From contig CAYQAS010000107.1 of the NCBI GenBank assembly GCA_964415525.1, positions 1-14,083 of the forward strand: 14,083 bases of DNA. Direction: 5' to 3'. This DNA is from CAZPUI01 sp964415525 (GTDB lineage: Bacteria > Acidobacteriota > Holophagae > Holophagales > Holophagaceae). Positions 1 through 6,790 of the stretch are shown one piece after another; the first letter of the stretch is position 1, and each line of letters opens with the position of its first letter. Made by a program: the position numbers and the translations under genes. Below the pieces are notes generated by a model. That model was not told where the DNA came from. It saw only the letters and a list, made by a program, of their open reading frames with translations, and searched no databases.

Positions 1-723
1 CAGACCATGGACACCTTCCGCCGCACGCTGGAAGGCACCCTGGAGTTGCGCCCCGACCGCATGGCCATCTACGGCTTCGCATACCTGCCCAAGATGCTTG
101 CCAACCAACGGAGCATCGATCCCGCCACCCTGCCCCCTCCGGAGATGCGCCTGGACCTGCTACTGCTGGCCACCGAAATCCTCGAGAAGCACGGCTACAT
201 CGCCATCGGCATGGACCACTTCGCCGAGCCCAACGATCCGCTCGCCAAGGCGGTCAAGGACGGCCGCATCATACGCAACTTCATGGGCTACGCCGTGCAG
301 GCGGGCACCGATGCCCTGGGCTTCGGCCCCAGCGCCATCAGCGATGTCGGCGGCGCCTACATGCAGAACGAGAAGCTGCTGGTCCGCTGGGAGCGCGCCG
401 TCACGGAAGGCCGCTTCGCCATCCACAAGGGCCTCAGCCGCACCGATGAGGATCAGCTCCGACGCTGGGTCATCCACCGGATCATGGGCACCTTCGAGCT
501 GAAGTTCGACGAAGTGGACAGCGTCTGGCACATCGACAGCCGCCGCCACTTTGCCGATGCCATCGAGGCCCTGCGCGCAGAGGAACCCCAGGGCGTCGTG
601 AAGATCCACGAGGACCGCATCGAGGTGCTGGAGCTGGGCAAGCGCTTCGTGCGCAACCTGGTCATGCCCTTCGACGCCTACCTTCCCGGCATGGCCGGAA
701 AGACCTTCAGCCGCACGGTCTGA
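1..723 (+). CDS. hemN: Oxygen-independent coproporphyrinogen III oxidase, C-terminal part (5' end outside window)
   Basis: The reading frame is open from base 1 (it begins Gln-Thr before the first Met), so this is the last 240 residues of a longer protein; the full family length is about 450 residues. Visible family features are the LRPDRMAIYGFAYLP segment following the radical-SAM core, the GYIAIGMDHFA stretch, the NFMGYAVQAGTDALGFGPSAIS region that lines the active site, and the FSRTV C-terminus. HemN enzymes are cytoplasmic radical-SAM proteins that convert coproporphyrinogen III to protoporphyrinogen IX without oxygen in haem synthesis. The CxxxCxxC iron-sulfur motif lies upstream, outside the window, and cannot be checked. 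The DHFA and GYAVQAG motifs favour true HemN over the related HemW. The next gene starts 61 bases downstream on the same strand but is not an obvious pathway partner. Confidence 0.93.
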   Translation, partial: QTMDTFRRTLEGTLELRPDRMAIYGFAYLPKMLANQRSIDPATLPPPEMRLDLLLLATEILEKHGYIAIGMDHFAEPNDPLAKAVKDGRIIRNFMGYAVQAGTDALGFGPSAISDVGGAYMQNEKLLVRWERAVTEGRFAIHKGLSRTDEDQLRRWVIHRIMGTFELKFDEVDSVWHIDSRRHFADAIEALRAEEPQGVVKIHEDRIEVLELGKRFVRNLVMPFDAYLPGMAGKTFSRTV

Positions 724-784
724 ACGACGGAGACCGACCGGCATCCCATGGGCACGGCATATGCGTCGTCCCCTAGGAGTTGCC

Positions 785-1864
785 ATGACCGCTGATCTCT
801 TCGCTCCGTATCGAATGGGTTCCCTGGACCTCCAGAACCGCGTGGTCATGGCGCCCATGACCCGCAGTCGGGCCCTGGGGAACGTGCCCAACGCGCTGAT
901 GGCGGAGTATTACGGCCAGCGCAGTTCCGCGGGTCTGATCATCACGGAGGGCACAACGCCTTCGCCCGACGGCCTTGGCTACGCCCGCATCCCCGGCATC
1001 TTCAGTGCCGCGCAGGTGGAAGGCTGGAGGTTCGTCACAGCGGCGGCTCATGCGGGCGGCGCCAAGATCTTCGTTCAGCTCATGCACACCGGCCGCATCG
1101 GCCACCCAGCCAACCTGCCGGAGGGTGCGGAGCTGGTGGCTCCCAGCGCGGTCCAGGCCGCCGGGGAGATGTGGACGGACAGCCAGGGGATGCAGCCCCA
1201 TCCCATGCCCCGGGAGATGAACCTGCTGGATATCGCCGCAGCGAAGGATGCCTTTGTCCAAGGCGCCAAAAACGCGATTGAAGCGGGATTCGATGGCATC
1301 GAACTGCACAGCGCCAACGGCTACCTGCTCGAGCAGTTTCTCCATCCCCACACGAACCGCCGCACGGACGCCTACGGTGGCAGCGCCGCGAATCGCGCCC
1401 GCTTCGTGCTCGAAGTCGCAGCGGGCTGCGCAGAAGCCATCGGCGCAGACCGCGTCGGCATCCGGCTCTCCCCTCACGGCGTCTTCAACGATCTTCCGCC
1501 GGTGGAGGGCGTGGCGGAGGCCTGGACGGCGCTCGCGTCGGAACTCGGCAAGCTCCGCTTGGCTCACCTGCACGTGGTGGACCACAGTGCCATGGGAGCC
1601 CCGCCGGTGCCCGAGGGCACCAAAGCCGGAATGCGGCAGGCCTTCGGCGGCACCTTCATTCTGAGCGGCGGCTACGACCTTGCCCACGCCCAGGCCGACC
1701 TGGAGGCCGGCAAGGGCGATCTGGTGGCCTTCGGCCGCCCGTTCATCGCCAACCCGGATCTGGTGACGCGCCTGCGCACCGGCGCACCCCTCGCGGAGCC
1801 AGACATGGCGGAACTCTATACGGCGGCTGCAAAGGGCTACACGGACTACCCGACCCTCGCCTGA
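785..1864 (+). CDS. Alkene reductase, Old Yellow Enzyme family (NemA-like)
   Basis: A 359-residue FMN-dependent flavoenzyme expected to use NAD(P)H to reduce activated C=C bonds (enones, maleimides, nitro-esters) in the cytoplasm. The length matches the classical OYE/NemA family (about 360 residues). Visible features are the N-terminal LFAPYRMGSLDLQNRVVMAPMT barrel entry with the flavin-contacting Thr, the HTGRIGH motif, the substrate-binding pair in HSANGYLLEQF (His175, Asn178, with Tyr180 following as the likely proton donor), the YGG motif after RTDAY, and the FGRPFIANPDL phosphate-binding end. The start at 785 is chosen because AGGAG sits six bases before it; an ATG 24 bases upstream has no such site. 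The natural substrate cannot be told from sequence. No regulator is adjacent. A hairpin and pyrimidine tract follow the stop codon. Confidence 0.93.
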   Translation: MTADLFAPYRMGSLDLQNRVVMAPMTRSRALGNVPNALMAEYYGQRSSAGLIITEGTTPSPDGLGYARIPGIFSAAQVEGWRFVTAAAHAGGAKIFVQLMHTGRIGHPANLPEGAELVAPSAVQAAGEMWTDSQGMQPHPMPREMNLLDIAAAKDAFVQGAKNAIEAGFDGIELHSANGYLLEQFLHPHTNRRTDAYGGSAANRARFVLEVAAGCAEAIGADRVGIRLSPHGVFNDLPPVEGVAEAWTALASELGKLRLAHLHVVDHSAMGAPPVPEGTKAGMRQAFGGTFILSGGYDLAHAQADLEAGKGDLVAFGRPFIANPDLVTRLRTGAPLAEPDMAELYTAAAKGYTDYPTLA

Positions 1865-1898
1865 ACCTGCGCCCGAGGCCGAACGGAAGCATCGACCG

Positions 1899-1934
1899 AG
1901 GAGAAGGGACGCCCGCAGGAGGCACCCTTCTCCT
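1899..1934 (+). terminator. Possible hairpin terminator between convergent genes
   Basis: AGGAGAAGGG at 1899-1908 and CCCTTCTCCT at 1925-1934 form a perfect 10-bp inverted repeat around a 16-base loop. It starts about 35 bases after the alkene reductase stop codon and before the end of the convergent PPK2 gene. It is followed by a pyrimidine-rich C/T tract rather than a run of T, so it is not a textbook intrinsic terminator. The right arm is part of the neighbouring hexanucleotide repeat, so the pairing could be partly a by-product of that repeat. Confidence 0.4.
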
Positions 1935-1960
1935 TCTCCTTCTCCTTCTCCTTCTCCTTC
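1926..1960. repeat. Hexanucleotide tandem repeat (CCTTCT)n, about 5.8 copies
   Basis: Thirty-five bases consist of five exact CCTTCT units plus CCTTC. One strand is entirely pyrimidine and the other entirely purine. It lies between the ends of two convergent genes, 14 bases beyond the PPK2 stop codon, so changes in copy number would not alter either protein. Such tracts can change length by slippage and can form triplex (H-DNA) structures under supercoiling. Confidence 0.95.
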
Positions 1961-1974
1961 GCATCCAGGGACCG

Positions 1975-2988
1975 TCACACGATGACGTTATGAAGTTCCC
2001 GCCCTTTGCGCAGCCGCTCGGCTTCGAGAATTTCGAGCTCCCGGGCGCCGGAGATGACGACTTCGGGATCCGGCACGAAGTCCAGGCTCTTATCCAGCCG
2101 CTCGTAGGGCACGGCGTTCAGGATCAGCTTCATGGTGTTGAGCCGCGCCTGATGCTTGTCGTCCGAGCGCACCACATACCACGGGCTCACAGGCGTGCTG
2201 GTGCGCCGAAGCATGTCGAACTTCACCTCCGTGAACTCGTCCCAGCGGTCCTGGGCCTGGAGATCCACCTGGCTCAATTTCCACTGGCGCAGGGGGTCAC
2301 TCTGACGCCGCTCGAAGCGCTCCTCCTGCCGCTCCTTGGTGACGCTGAAATAGAGCTTCACGAGGATGGTGCCCTGACGAACGAGATCCTTCTCGAAGCC
2401 CGTCACGCCGCGCATGAAATCCTTGTATTCCTTCTCCGTGCACCACCCGAAAACCCGCTCCACCATGGCTCGGGTGTACCAGCTGCGGTCGAAGAGGACG
2501 ATCTCGCCGCCACTCGGGAACTGAGTGACGTACTTCTGGTAAAACCACTGGGTTTCTTCCCGTTCGGTAGGTTTGCCCAGGGCCACCACGCGGTAGTGGC
2601 GCTCGTTCATGTGGCGGGTCACGGCGCGGATGGTGCCGCCCTTGCCGGCCGCATCCCGGCCTTCAAACAGGATGATCATCCGCTGCTTCTGGGCGATGAG
2701 ATGGTTCTGCATCTGGATCAGTTCCGCCTGGTACGGCTGGAGCTCCAGTTCGCGTCGGTGCCGCTTGACCGCCTTGGCCAAGAAATCCATGTCCACCTTG
2801 CCGAGGCTGCGGAAGGCCCGCCAGGCCTTGGCCAGATCTGAGACGGCCACGGGCTCGCCATCGATCACCAGTTGATCGAGCATCGGCCCCTGCACCAGGG
2901 GCGCATGCACCGGCAAGGGCGTGGCCTTGGCCGTCTCCGTCGGCGCGGTTTTCACGCGATTCCGAACGGGTGTGCGCGATGTGGCCAT
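1975..2988 (-). CDS. ppk2: Polyphosphate kinase 2 (PPK2) family protein
   Basis: A 337-residue cytoplasmic kinase of the P-loop PPK2 family, which transfers phosphate between inorganic polyphosphate and nucleotides. The Walker A motif GRDAAGKGG is at residues 110-118 (Lys116). The Walker B/lid region DRSWYTRAMVERVFGW begins at Asp167, followed by RRQSDPLRQWKLSQVD, which is typical of the single-domain forms that commonly phosphorylate nucleoside diphosphates. The first 35 residues are Pro/Thr/Ala-rich and probably disordered. The start is supported by GGAGGAAGG close upstream. In the lid motif the sequence reads YTRAMVE where many family members have YNRAGVE. The gene converges on the alkene reductase and diverges from the thioredoxin-like gene, so it is probably transcribed alone. 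Whether it prefers ADP, GDP or AMP cannot be decided by eye. Confidence 0.93.
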   Translation of the reverse strand: MATSRTPVRNRVKTAPTETAKATPLPVHAPLVQGPMLDQLVIDGEPVAVSDLAKAWRAFRSLGKVDMDFLAKAVKRHRRELELQPYQAELIQMQNHLIAQKQRMIILFEGRDAAGKGGTIRAVTRHMNERHYRVVALGKPTEREETQWFYQKYVTQFPSGGEIVLFDRSWYTRAMVERVFGWCTEKEYKDFMRGVTGFEKDLVRQGTILVKLYFSVTKERQEERFERRQSDPLRQWKLSQVDLQAQDRWDEFTEVKFDMLRRTSTPVSPWYVVRSDDKHQARLNTMKLILNAVPYERLDKSLDFVPDPEVVISGARELEILEAERLRKGRELHNVIV

Positions 2989-3153
2989 GACCTTCCTCCC
3001 GCCAATTGAATCGGCACGATGCTGCCAGGGTGGAATCCGGCTGTAAAAACCTCATGACTGCGGGGTCACGAACCGGAATCCGCGACGACGGAGGTTCGGA
3101 TGGGCGCGTCATGGATCCACATCCGGAACATCCAAGGCCCGTCCGAGGTCCCC

Positions 3154-3723
3154 ATGCCCCGTCCGCCCCTCTTCCCCACCATCGACTGGAAGGCCGTATT
3201 CGAGAGCGGCCTGGATTGGACGGCTTGGTTGGCCCAGGCGGAGTCCCCCCAGCGGGCGGCTGGAATGGATGAAGATCGACGCACCTTGCCCCTGGCGCCC
3301 CACGTGAAGGTCTTCCTGGCCAGCCTCACCCGCCCGGTGCGGGTGGTGGCCATCGCGGAGGATTGGTGCGGCGATGTGGTGCGCCACGCCCCCGTCCTCC
3401 AGCGCCTCTCCGAGGCCGCGCCGTACCTCGACATCCGCTACATCAGTCGGTCCCAGCATCCGGAACTCTTCTCCCGCTACTTGACCAATGGCGGCGAGGC
3501 CATCCCCAAGTTCATCTTCCTGAGCGAAAGCTGGGTGGAGTGCGCCCAGTGGGGCCCCATGCCCGAGGTCTGCCGGGAACTCATCGCCCGAGGCAAGGCC
3601 TGCGGCGATGTGCCCGCCGCCCGGCGCAAGGTGGCCGCCCTCTATGAGACGGATCCCGAACGCCGCACCGTCGCATCGGAACTGGTGCTCCTGCTGGACA
3701 TCGCCGCATCACGGGAGCCCTGA
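3154..3723 (+). CDS. Thioredoxin-fold protein (Thioredoxin_9-like)
   Basis: A 189-residue cytoplasmic protein with no signal peptide. The motif AEDWCGDV (Cys72-Gly73-Asp74) stands where thioredoxins have CxxC, followed by a long helix and the cis-proline segment EAIPKFIFL. A single cysteine in a WCGD motif is the usual pattern of the Thioredoxin_9 family, whose biochemical role is poorly known, so classical dithiol-disulfide exchange is not expected. The start at 3154 has GAGG six bases upstream. An in-frame ATG at 3100 also has GAGG in front and would add 18 residues that do not look like part of the domain, so it remains possible but less likely. The gene is followed after 39 bases by the Nif3-like gene on the same strand, and the two may be co-transcribed. 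Confidence 0.85.
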   Translation: MPRPPLFPTIDWKAVFESGLDWTAWLAQAESPQRAAGMDEDRRTLPLAPHVKVFLASLTRPVRVVAIAEDWCGDVVRHAPVLQRLSEAAPYLDIRYISRSQHPELFSRYLTNGGEAIPKFIFLSESWVECAQWGPMPEVCRELIARGKACGDVPAARRKVAALYETDPERRTVASELVLLLDIAASREP

Positions 3724-3762
3724 AGGAATACCGGCGGTAGGATCTTCTGAAACGGAGATCCC

Positions 3763-4512
3763 ATGCGCCTTTCCGACCTCACCGCCCATCTGGATGCCCT
3801 GCTGGGCCACGCCGGGGCGTTGGATTACCCCGGCGCCTGCAACGGTCTGCAGGTTGAAAATCCGGGCGAGGTGACGCGAGTCGCCGTCGCAGTCGACGCT
3901 CATCTCGGAGTGCTGGAGGCCGCCGTCGCCGCCGGCGCGGACCTCCTGGTGGTGCACCATGGCCTCGCCTGGAGCCCCCTGGCGCCGGTCACCGGGGCCA
4001 CCTACCGCAAGCTCCGGTGCTGTTTCGATCACGGACTCGCGGTCTATGCCTCCCACCTCCCGCTGGATGCCCATCCCGAGCTCGGCAACACCGCAGGGTT
4101 GGCAGCGGCTCTGAACCTGGAGGGCGGTGAACCCTGGTTCGAGGAGAAGGGTCACCGGCTGGGCCTGCGGTTCGATGTGGACCTGGATCGACAGGCGCTG
4201 TCGGATCGCCTTCGGGCCGCCACGGGCCAGTCCCTCCTGCGCCCATGGGGGCCGGAGCGGGTGCGCAGCCTCGGCCTCATCACCGGTGGTGCCGGCGCCG
4301 AGATCGCCCGGGTCGCCGCCCTCGGCGTGGACACCTTCCTCACGGGGGAGGGCTCTCACTGGACCGATGGCCTGGCTCGGGACCTGGGCCTGAACCTGCT
4401 CTTCGGCGGTCACTACGCCACGGAGACCTTCGGGGTGAAGGCCCTGGGCGCGCACCTGGAGCGCACCTTCGGGCTGCCCTGGACCTTCCTCGACCTGCCT
4501 TCGGGGCTCTGA
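3763..4512 (+). CDS. Nif3-like dinuclear metal centre hexameric protein
   Basis: A 249-residue member of the Nif3/YbgI family (once annotated as GTP cyclohydrolase I type 2). These cytoplasmic proteins form toroidal hexamers holding two metal ions per subunit, and their cellular role is still unclear. The metal ligands are visible: HHG (His65, His66), Asp102 in SHLPLDAHPE, and His217 and Glu221 in GGHYATE. It is the short form without the PII-like insert between the two halves. The ACNGLQVE sequence near the N-terminus is also characteristic. A GGAG site precedes the start. The nuclease-like gene begins two bases after its stop codon, so translation of the two is probably coupled. Confidence 0.93.
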   Translation: MRLSDLTAHLDALLGHAGALDYPGACNGLQVENPGEVTRVAVAVDAHLGVLEAAVAAGADLLVVHHGLAWSPLAPVTGATYRKLRCCFDHGLAVYASHLPLDAHPELGNTAGLAAALNLEGGEPWFEEKGHRLGLRFDVDLDRQALSDRLRAATGQSLLRPWGPERVRSLGLITGGAGAEIARVAALGVDTFLTGEGSHWTDGLARDLGLNLLFGGHYATETFGVKALGAHLERTFGLPWTFLDLPSGL

Positions 4513-4514
4513 AG

Positions 4515-4925
4515 ATGTCGCCGTCCCTGCTCATCGGACTCATCGTCCTCTTCGCCCTGGGCCTCGGGCTCGGACTTCGGATCGGCCGCTGGTGGGGCCG
4601 ACTGCAGGCGGAGAAGGGCCAGGCTGGTGCCCTAACCGCGGCTCGGGGGGATGCGGTCAAGCGCTCCCGGGCGGTGCTGGGGGGGCAGGTGGGTGAGCGC
4701 TTCGCCCCGCACTTCCCCGACTTCCCCTACGACCCCACCGAAGTCCGTTTCCTGGGAACGCCCGTGGACTATGTGGCGTTCAAGGGTTCATCCAGCGGCG
4801 AGATCACCGAGATCGCCTTCGTGGAAGTGAAGACCAGCGAGGCCACCCTCACCAGGGTGGAACGAAGCCTGCGCGACGCCGTGAAGGCGGGCAAGGTGAC
4901 CTGGATGGAATACCGGGTGGGCTGA
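4515..4925 (+). CDS. Membrane-anchored Holliday-junction-resolvase-like endonuclease domain protein
   Basis: A 136-residue protein with an N-terminal hydrophobic segment (about residues 4-23) followed by a short coiled region and a restriction-endonuclease-like domain. The residues expected for the metal-dependent nuclease core are present: Asp85 in GTPVDYVAF and Glu104-x-Lys106 in AFVEVKT, with Glu61 in GQVGERFAP as a further candidate. This order matches the family labelled 'Holliday junction resolvase-related' (Endonuc_Holl), where the N-terminal membrane segment is common. DNA cleavage is an inference from the motifs; in vivo substrates of this family are not established. It starts two bases after the Nif3-like stop codon and is probably in the same transcript. 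Confidence 0.82.
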   Translation: MSPSLLIGLIVLFALGLGLGLRIGRWWGRLQAEKGQAGALTAARGDAVKRSRAVLGGQVGERFAPHFPDFPYDPTEVRFLGTPVDYVAFKGSSSGEITEIAFVEVKTSEATLTRVERSLRDAVKAGKVTWMEYRVG

Positions 4926-4933
4926 CCCGGAAC

Positions 4934-4960
4934 TCACTTTTGGGGAAGGTCAACCGATAC
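4934..4960 (+). promoter_or_regulatory. Candidate sigma-28 (FliA) promoter for the aerotaxis receptor
   Basis: TCACTTTT (4934-4941), an 11-base spacer and ACCGATAC (4953-4960) resemble the sigma-28 consensus TAAAGTTT-N11-GCCGATAA, with 5 of 8 and 6 of 8 positions matching and exact spacing. It lies 36 bases before the chosen start codon of a chemotaxis receptor gene, the class of gene this sigma factor usually serves. It also argues against a start codon at 4940, which would lie inside the promoter. Confidence 0.5.
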
Positions 4961-4996
4961 CAGACCTGTCATTTCGCAGGATGGAGCGGCCCCGCC

Positions 4997-6616
4997 ATGC
5001 GCAACAACCAGCCCGTCACCCAGGTCGAACGTCCCATGAAGGAGGGCGCGTTCATCGTTTCGCGGACGGACCTTCACGGGGTGATCACCTACGTGAACGA
5101 CGAATTCGTGCGCCTCAGCGGCTACACGCGGGAGGAACTCCTGGGCCAGCCCCAGAACCTCGTCCGCCACCCGGACATGCCGGCAGCGGTTTTCCAGGAG
5201 CTATGGGAGACCATTCAGGCGGGCAAGAACTGGCACGGCATCGTGAAGAACCGCTGCAAGAATGGCGATCACTACTGGGTGGATGCGGCCATCACCCCCG
5301 AGCGGGAGGGAGGCCGCATCATCGGCTACGTTTCCGTGCGCAGCCTACCCAGCGGGGTCCAGATCCAGGATGCGGAAGCCCTCTATAAAGGCATCCAGGC
5401 GGGCAAACGCCCCAAGGGCTGCCCTTGGATCCCCCTCGCGGAGGCCTCCTTCGACGCCAAGCTGGCGGTGGCCCTCGCCCCGGCGGTGCTCTGCTTCCTC
5501 GCAGTGATGGTTCACACATTTCTGGACCTGAAGGACATGGCGCATCTCGCCGATCCCACCCAGTTGGCGGCCGAGGCTGCATCCGCCCAGCGGCACCTGG
5601 CCCTGCTCGGGTTCCTGGTGGTGGGCTCCATGGCTCTGAGCGCGTGGCTCCTGCGTCGGGTCATCCGAGTGCAACTGGGAGGCGACCCCGGCCGTCTGAT
5701 GGCGACCATGCACCAGATCTCCCGGGGCAACCTCCGAGCCGACATCCGCACCACCTATGGCGACACATGGAGCGTGCTCGGGGTGCTCAAGGATATGCAG
5801 AGCAGCCTCAAGGCCACGATCAATCGTTTGCGATTTGAAGCCGAGTCCATGGCGGAGGAAACCGAGTCCTATCGCTCCGTGGCGGATCAGGTGGGTGGTG
5901 GCGCCAGCGCCGTGGCCGAGTCCGCCCGGGAGCAACAAACGTCCGTTGAGCGCATGGCCAGTTCCACCACGGAACTCGCAGCCTCCGTCAAAGAGGTCGC
6001 GGCCCACGCCGCGGACAGTCAGCGCCAGAGCGGCGAGGCCGTAGGGGTGACTCGGGCCGGAGACCGCGCGGGGGAAGCTGCCCTGCGCGCCATGGGCATG
6101 GTGGAGGAATCCACGGTGGAGGTGGTGCGTGCCGTCAAGGTCATCCAGGACATCGCCCGTCAGACCAACCTGCTCAGTCTGAACGCCGCCATCGAGGCCG
6201 CCAAGGCCGGTCAGCATGGCAAGGGCTTCGCCGTGGTGGCCGAGGAGGTCCGAAAACTGGCGGAGCGCTCGGCCCAAGCCGCCAAGGAGATCGCTCTTCT
6301 CATCGAGGACTCCAACCTCGCCGTGGCCCAGGGTCGGGATACGGTGCAGGAGGCCGTCACCTCCCTGGCACGGATCCGGGAACACATCGGCCACCTCAGC
6401 ACGGTCTCTGAAGCCGTGGGCCTCGCCGCTCAGGAGCAGATCCTGGCCAGCCAGGAGGTCTCCCGCATGGTGGAATTCGGCGCCCTTCAGGCAGGCCAGA
6501 ATGCGCGTTCGGCGGACGAGCTTCGCACCGCCGTAGACCGCATTCACACCGCTGCGGGTGAACTGACCCGGAGGTCCAACGCCCTCCGGGGGATCGCCGA
6601 TACGTTCCAGTCCTGA
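4997..6616 (+). CDS. aer: Aer-like aerotaxis / energy-taxis receptor (PAS + MCP)
   Basis: A 539-residue inner-membrane chemoreceptor. The order is: PAS domain (about 15-115), a hydrophobic segment (about 155-175), a second one (about 201-220), HAMP-like region (221-270) and a methyl-accepting signalling domain with the conserved hairpin tip around residues 388-425 (RQTNLLSLNAAIEAAKAG). The PAS domain is very close to E. coli Aer: SGYTREEL, LVRHPDMP (Arg57, His58, Asp60), Trp79 and GIVKNRCKNGDHYWV. An FAD-binding redox sensor that senses oxygen or electron-transport state and signals through CheA/CheW is therefore expected. Residues 176-200 between the two hydrophobic segments would be the only part outside the membrane. 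The start at 4997 matches the Aer N-terminus (xVTQ) and lies after a likely sigma-28 promoter. No che genes are in the window. Confidence 0.93.
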   Translation: MRNNQPVTQVERPMKEGAFIVSRTDLHGVITYVNDEFVRLSGYTREELLGQPQNLVRHPDMPAAVFQELWETIQAGKNWHGIVKNRCKNGDHYWVDAAITPEREGGRIIGYVSVRSLPSGVQIQDAEALYKGIQAGKRPKGCPWIPLAEASFDAKLAVALAPAVLCFLAVMVHTFLDLKDMAHLADPTQLAAEAASAQRHLALLGFLVVGSMALSAWLLRRVIRVQLGGDPGRLMATMHQISRGNLRADIRTTYGDTWSVLGVLKDMQSSLKATINRLRFEAESMAEETESYRSVADQVGGGASAVAESAREQQTSVERMASSTTELAASVKEVAAHAADSQRQSGEAVGVTRAGDRAGEAALRAMGMVEESTVEVVRAVKVIQDIARQTNLLSLNAAIEAAKAGQHGKGFAVVAEEVRKLAERSAQAAKEIALLIEDSNLAVAQGRDTVQEAVTSLARIREHIGHLSTVSEAVGLAAQEQILASQEVSRMVEFGALQAGQNARSADELRTAVDRIHTAAGELTRRSNALRGIADTFQS

Positions 6617-6790
6617 TTCAACCCGGGTTTTGCGTTTGCTTGATCAATGCCTCGCCAAGCGTGCGGCAAGGTTCGGCAGTTGGAGCCGCGGATCTGCACA
6701 GTTTGGGCTTCACCCAAGCCTGTGCCGACCCTATCTACGCCGCCCGGCCGACGCCGGTCAGCTACTCCAACTGCACGATTGGGATTCAAT

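Noticed and set aside
725..770. ACGACG ... CGTCGT inverted repeat after hemN
   Set aside because: Short arms and a long loop, likely by chance in GC-rich DNA.
773..1978. Long minus-strand open frame of about 400 codons opposite the alkene reductase, with a Gly-Glu repeat near its start
   Set aside because: The opposite strand encodes a clear OYE protein; the Gly-Glu run is just the hexanucleotide repeat read in frame, and GC-rich DNA gives long shadow frames.
5345..6547. 400-codon minus-strand frame opposite the Aer-like gene
   Set aside because: Shadow of the chemoreceptor; the + strand has complete PAS and MCP motifs.
6702..6720. TTGGG-CTTCA-CCCAA hairpin in the gap after the Aer-like gene, proposed as a bidirectional terminator
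   Set aside because: The stem is only 5 bp and no T-run follows on either strand, so it is too weak to call.
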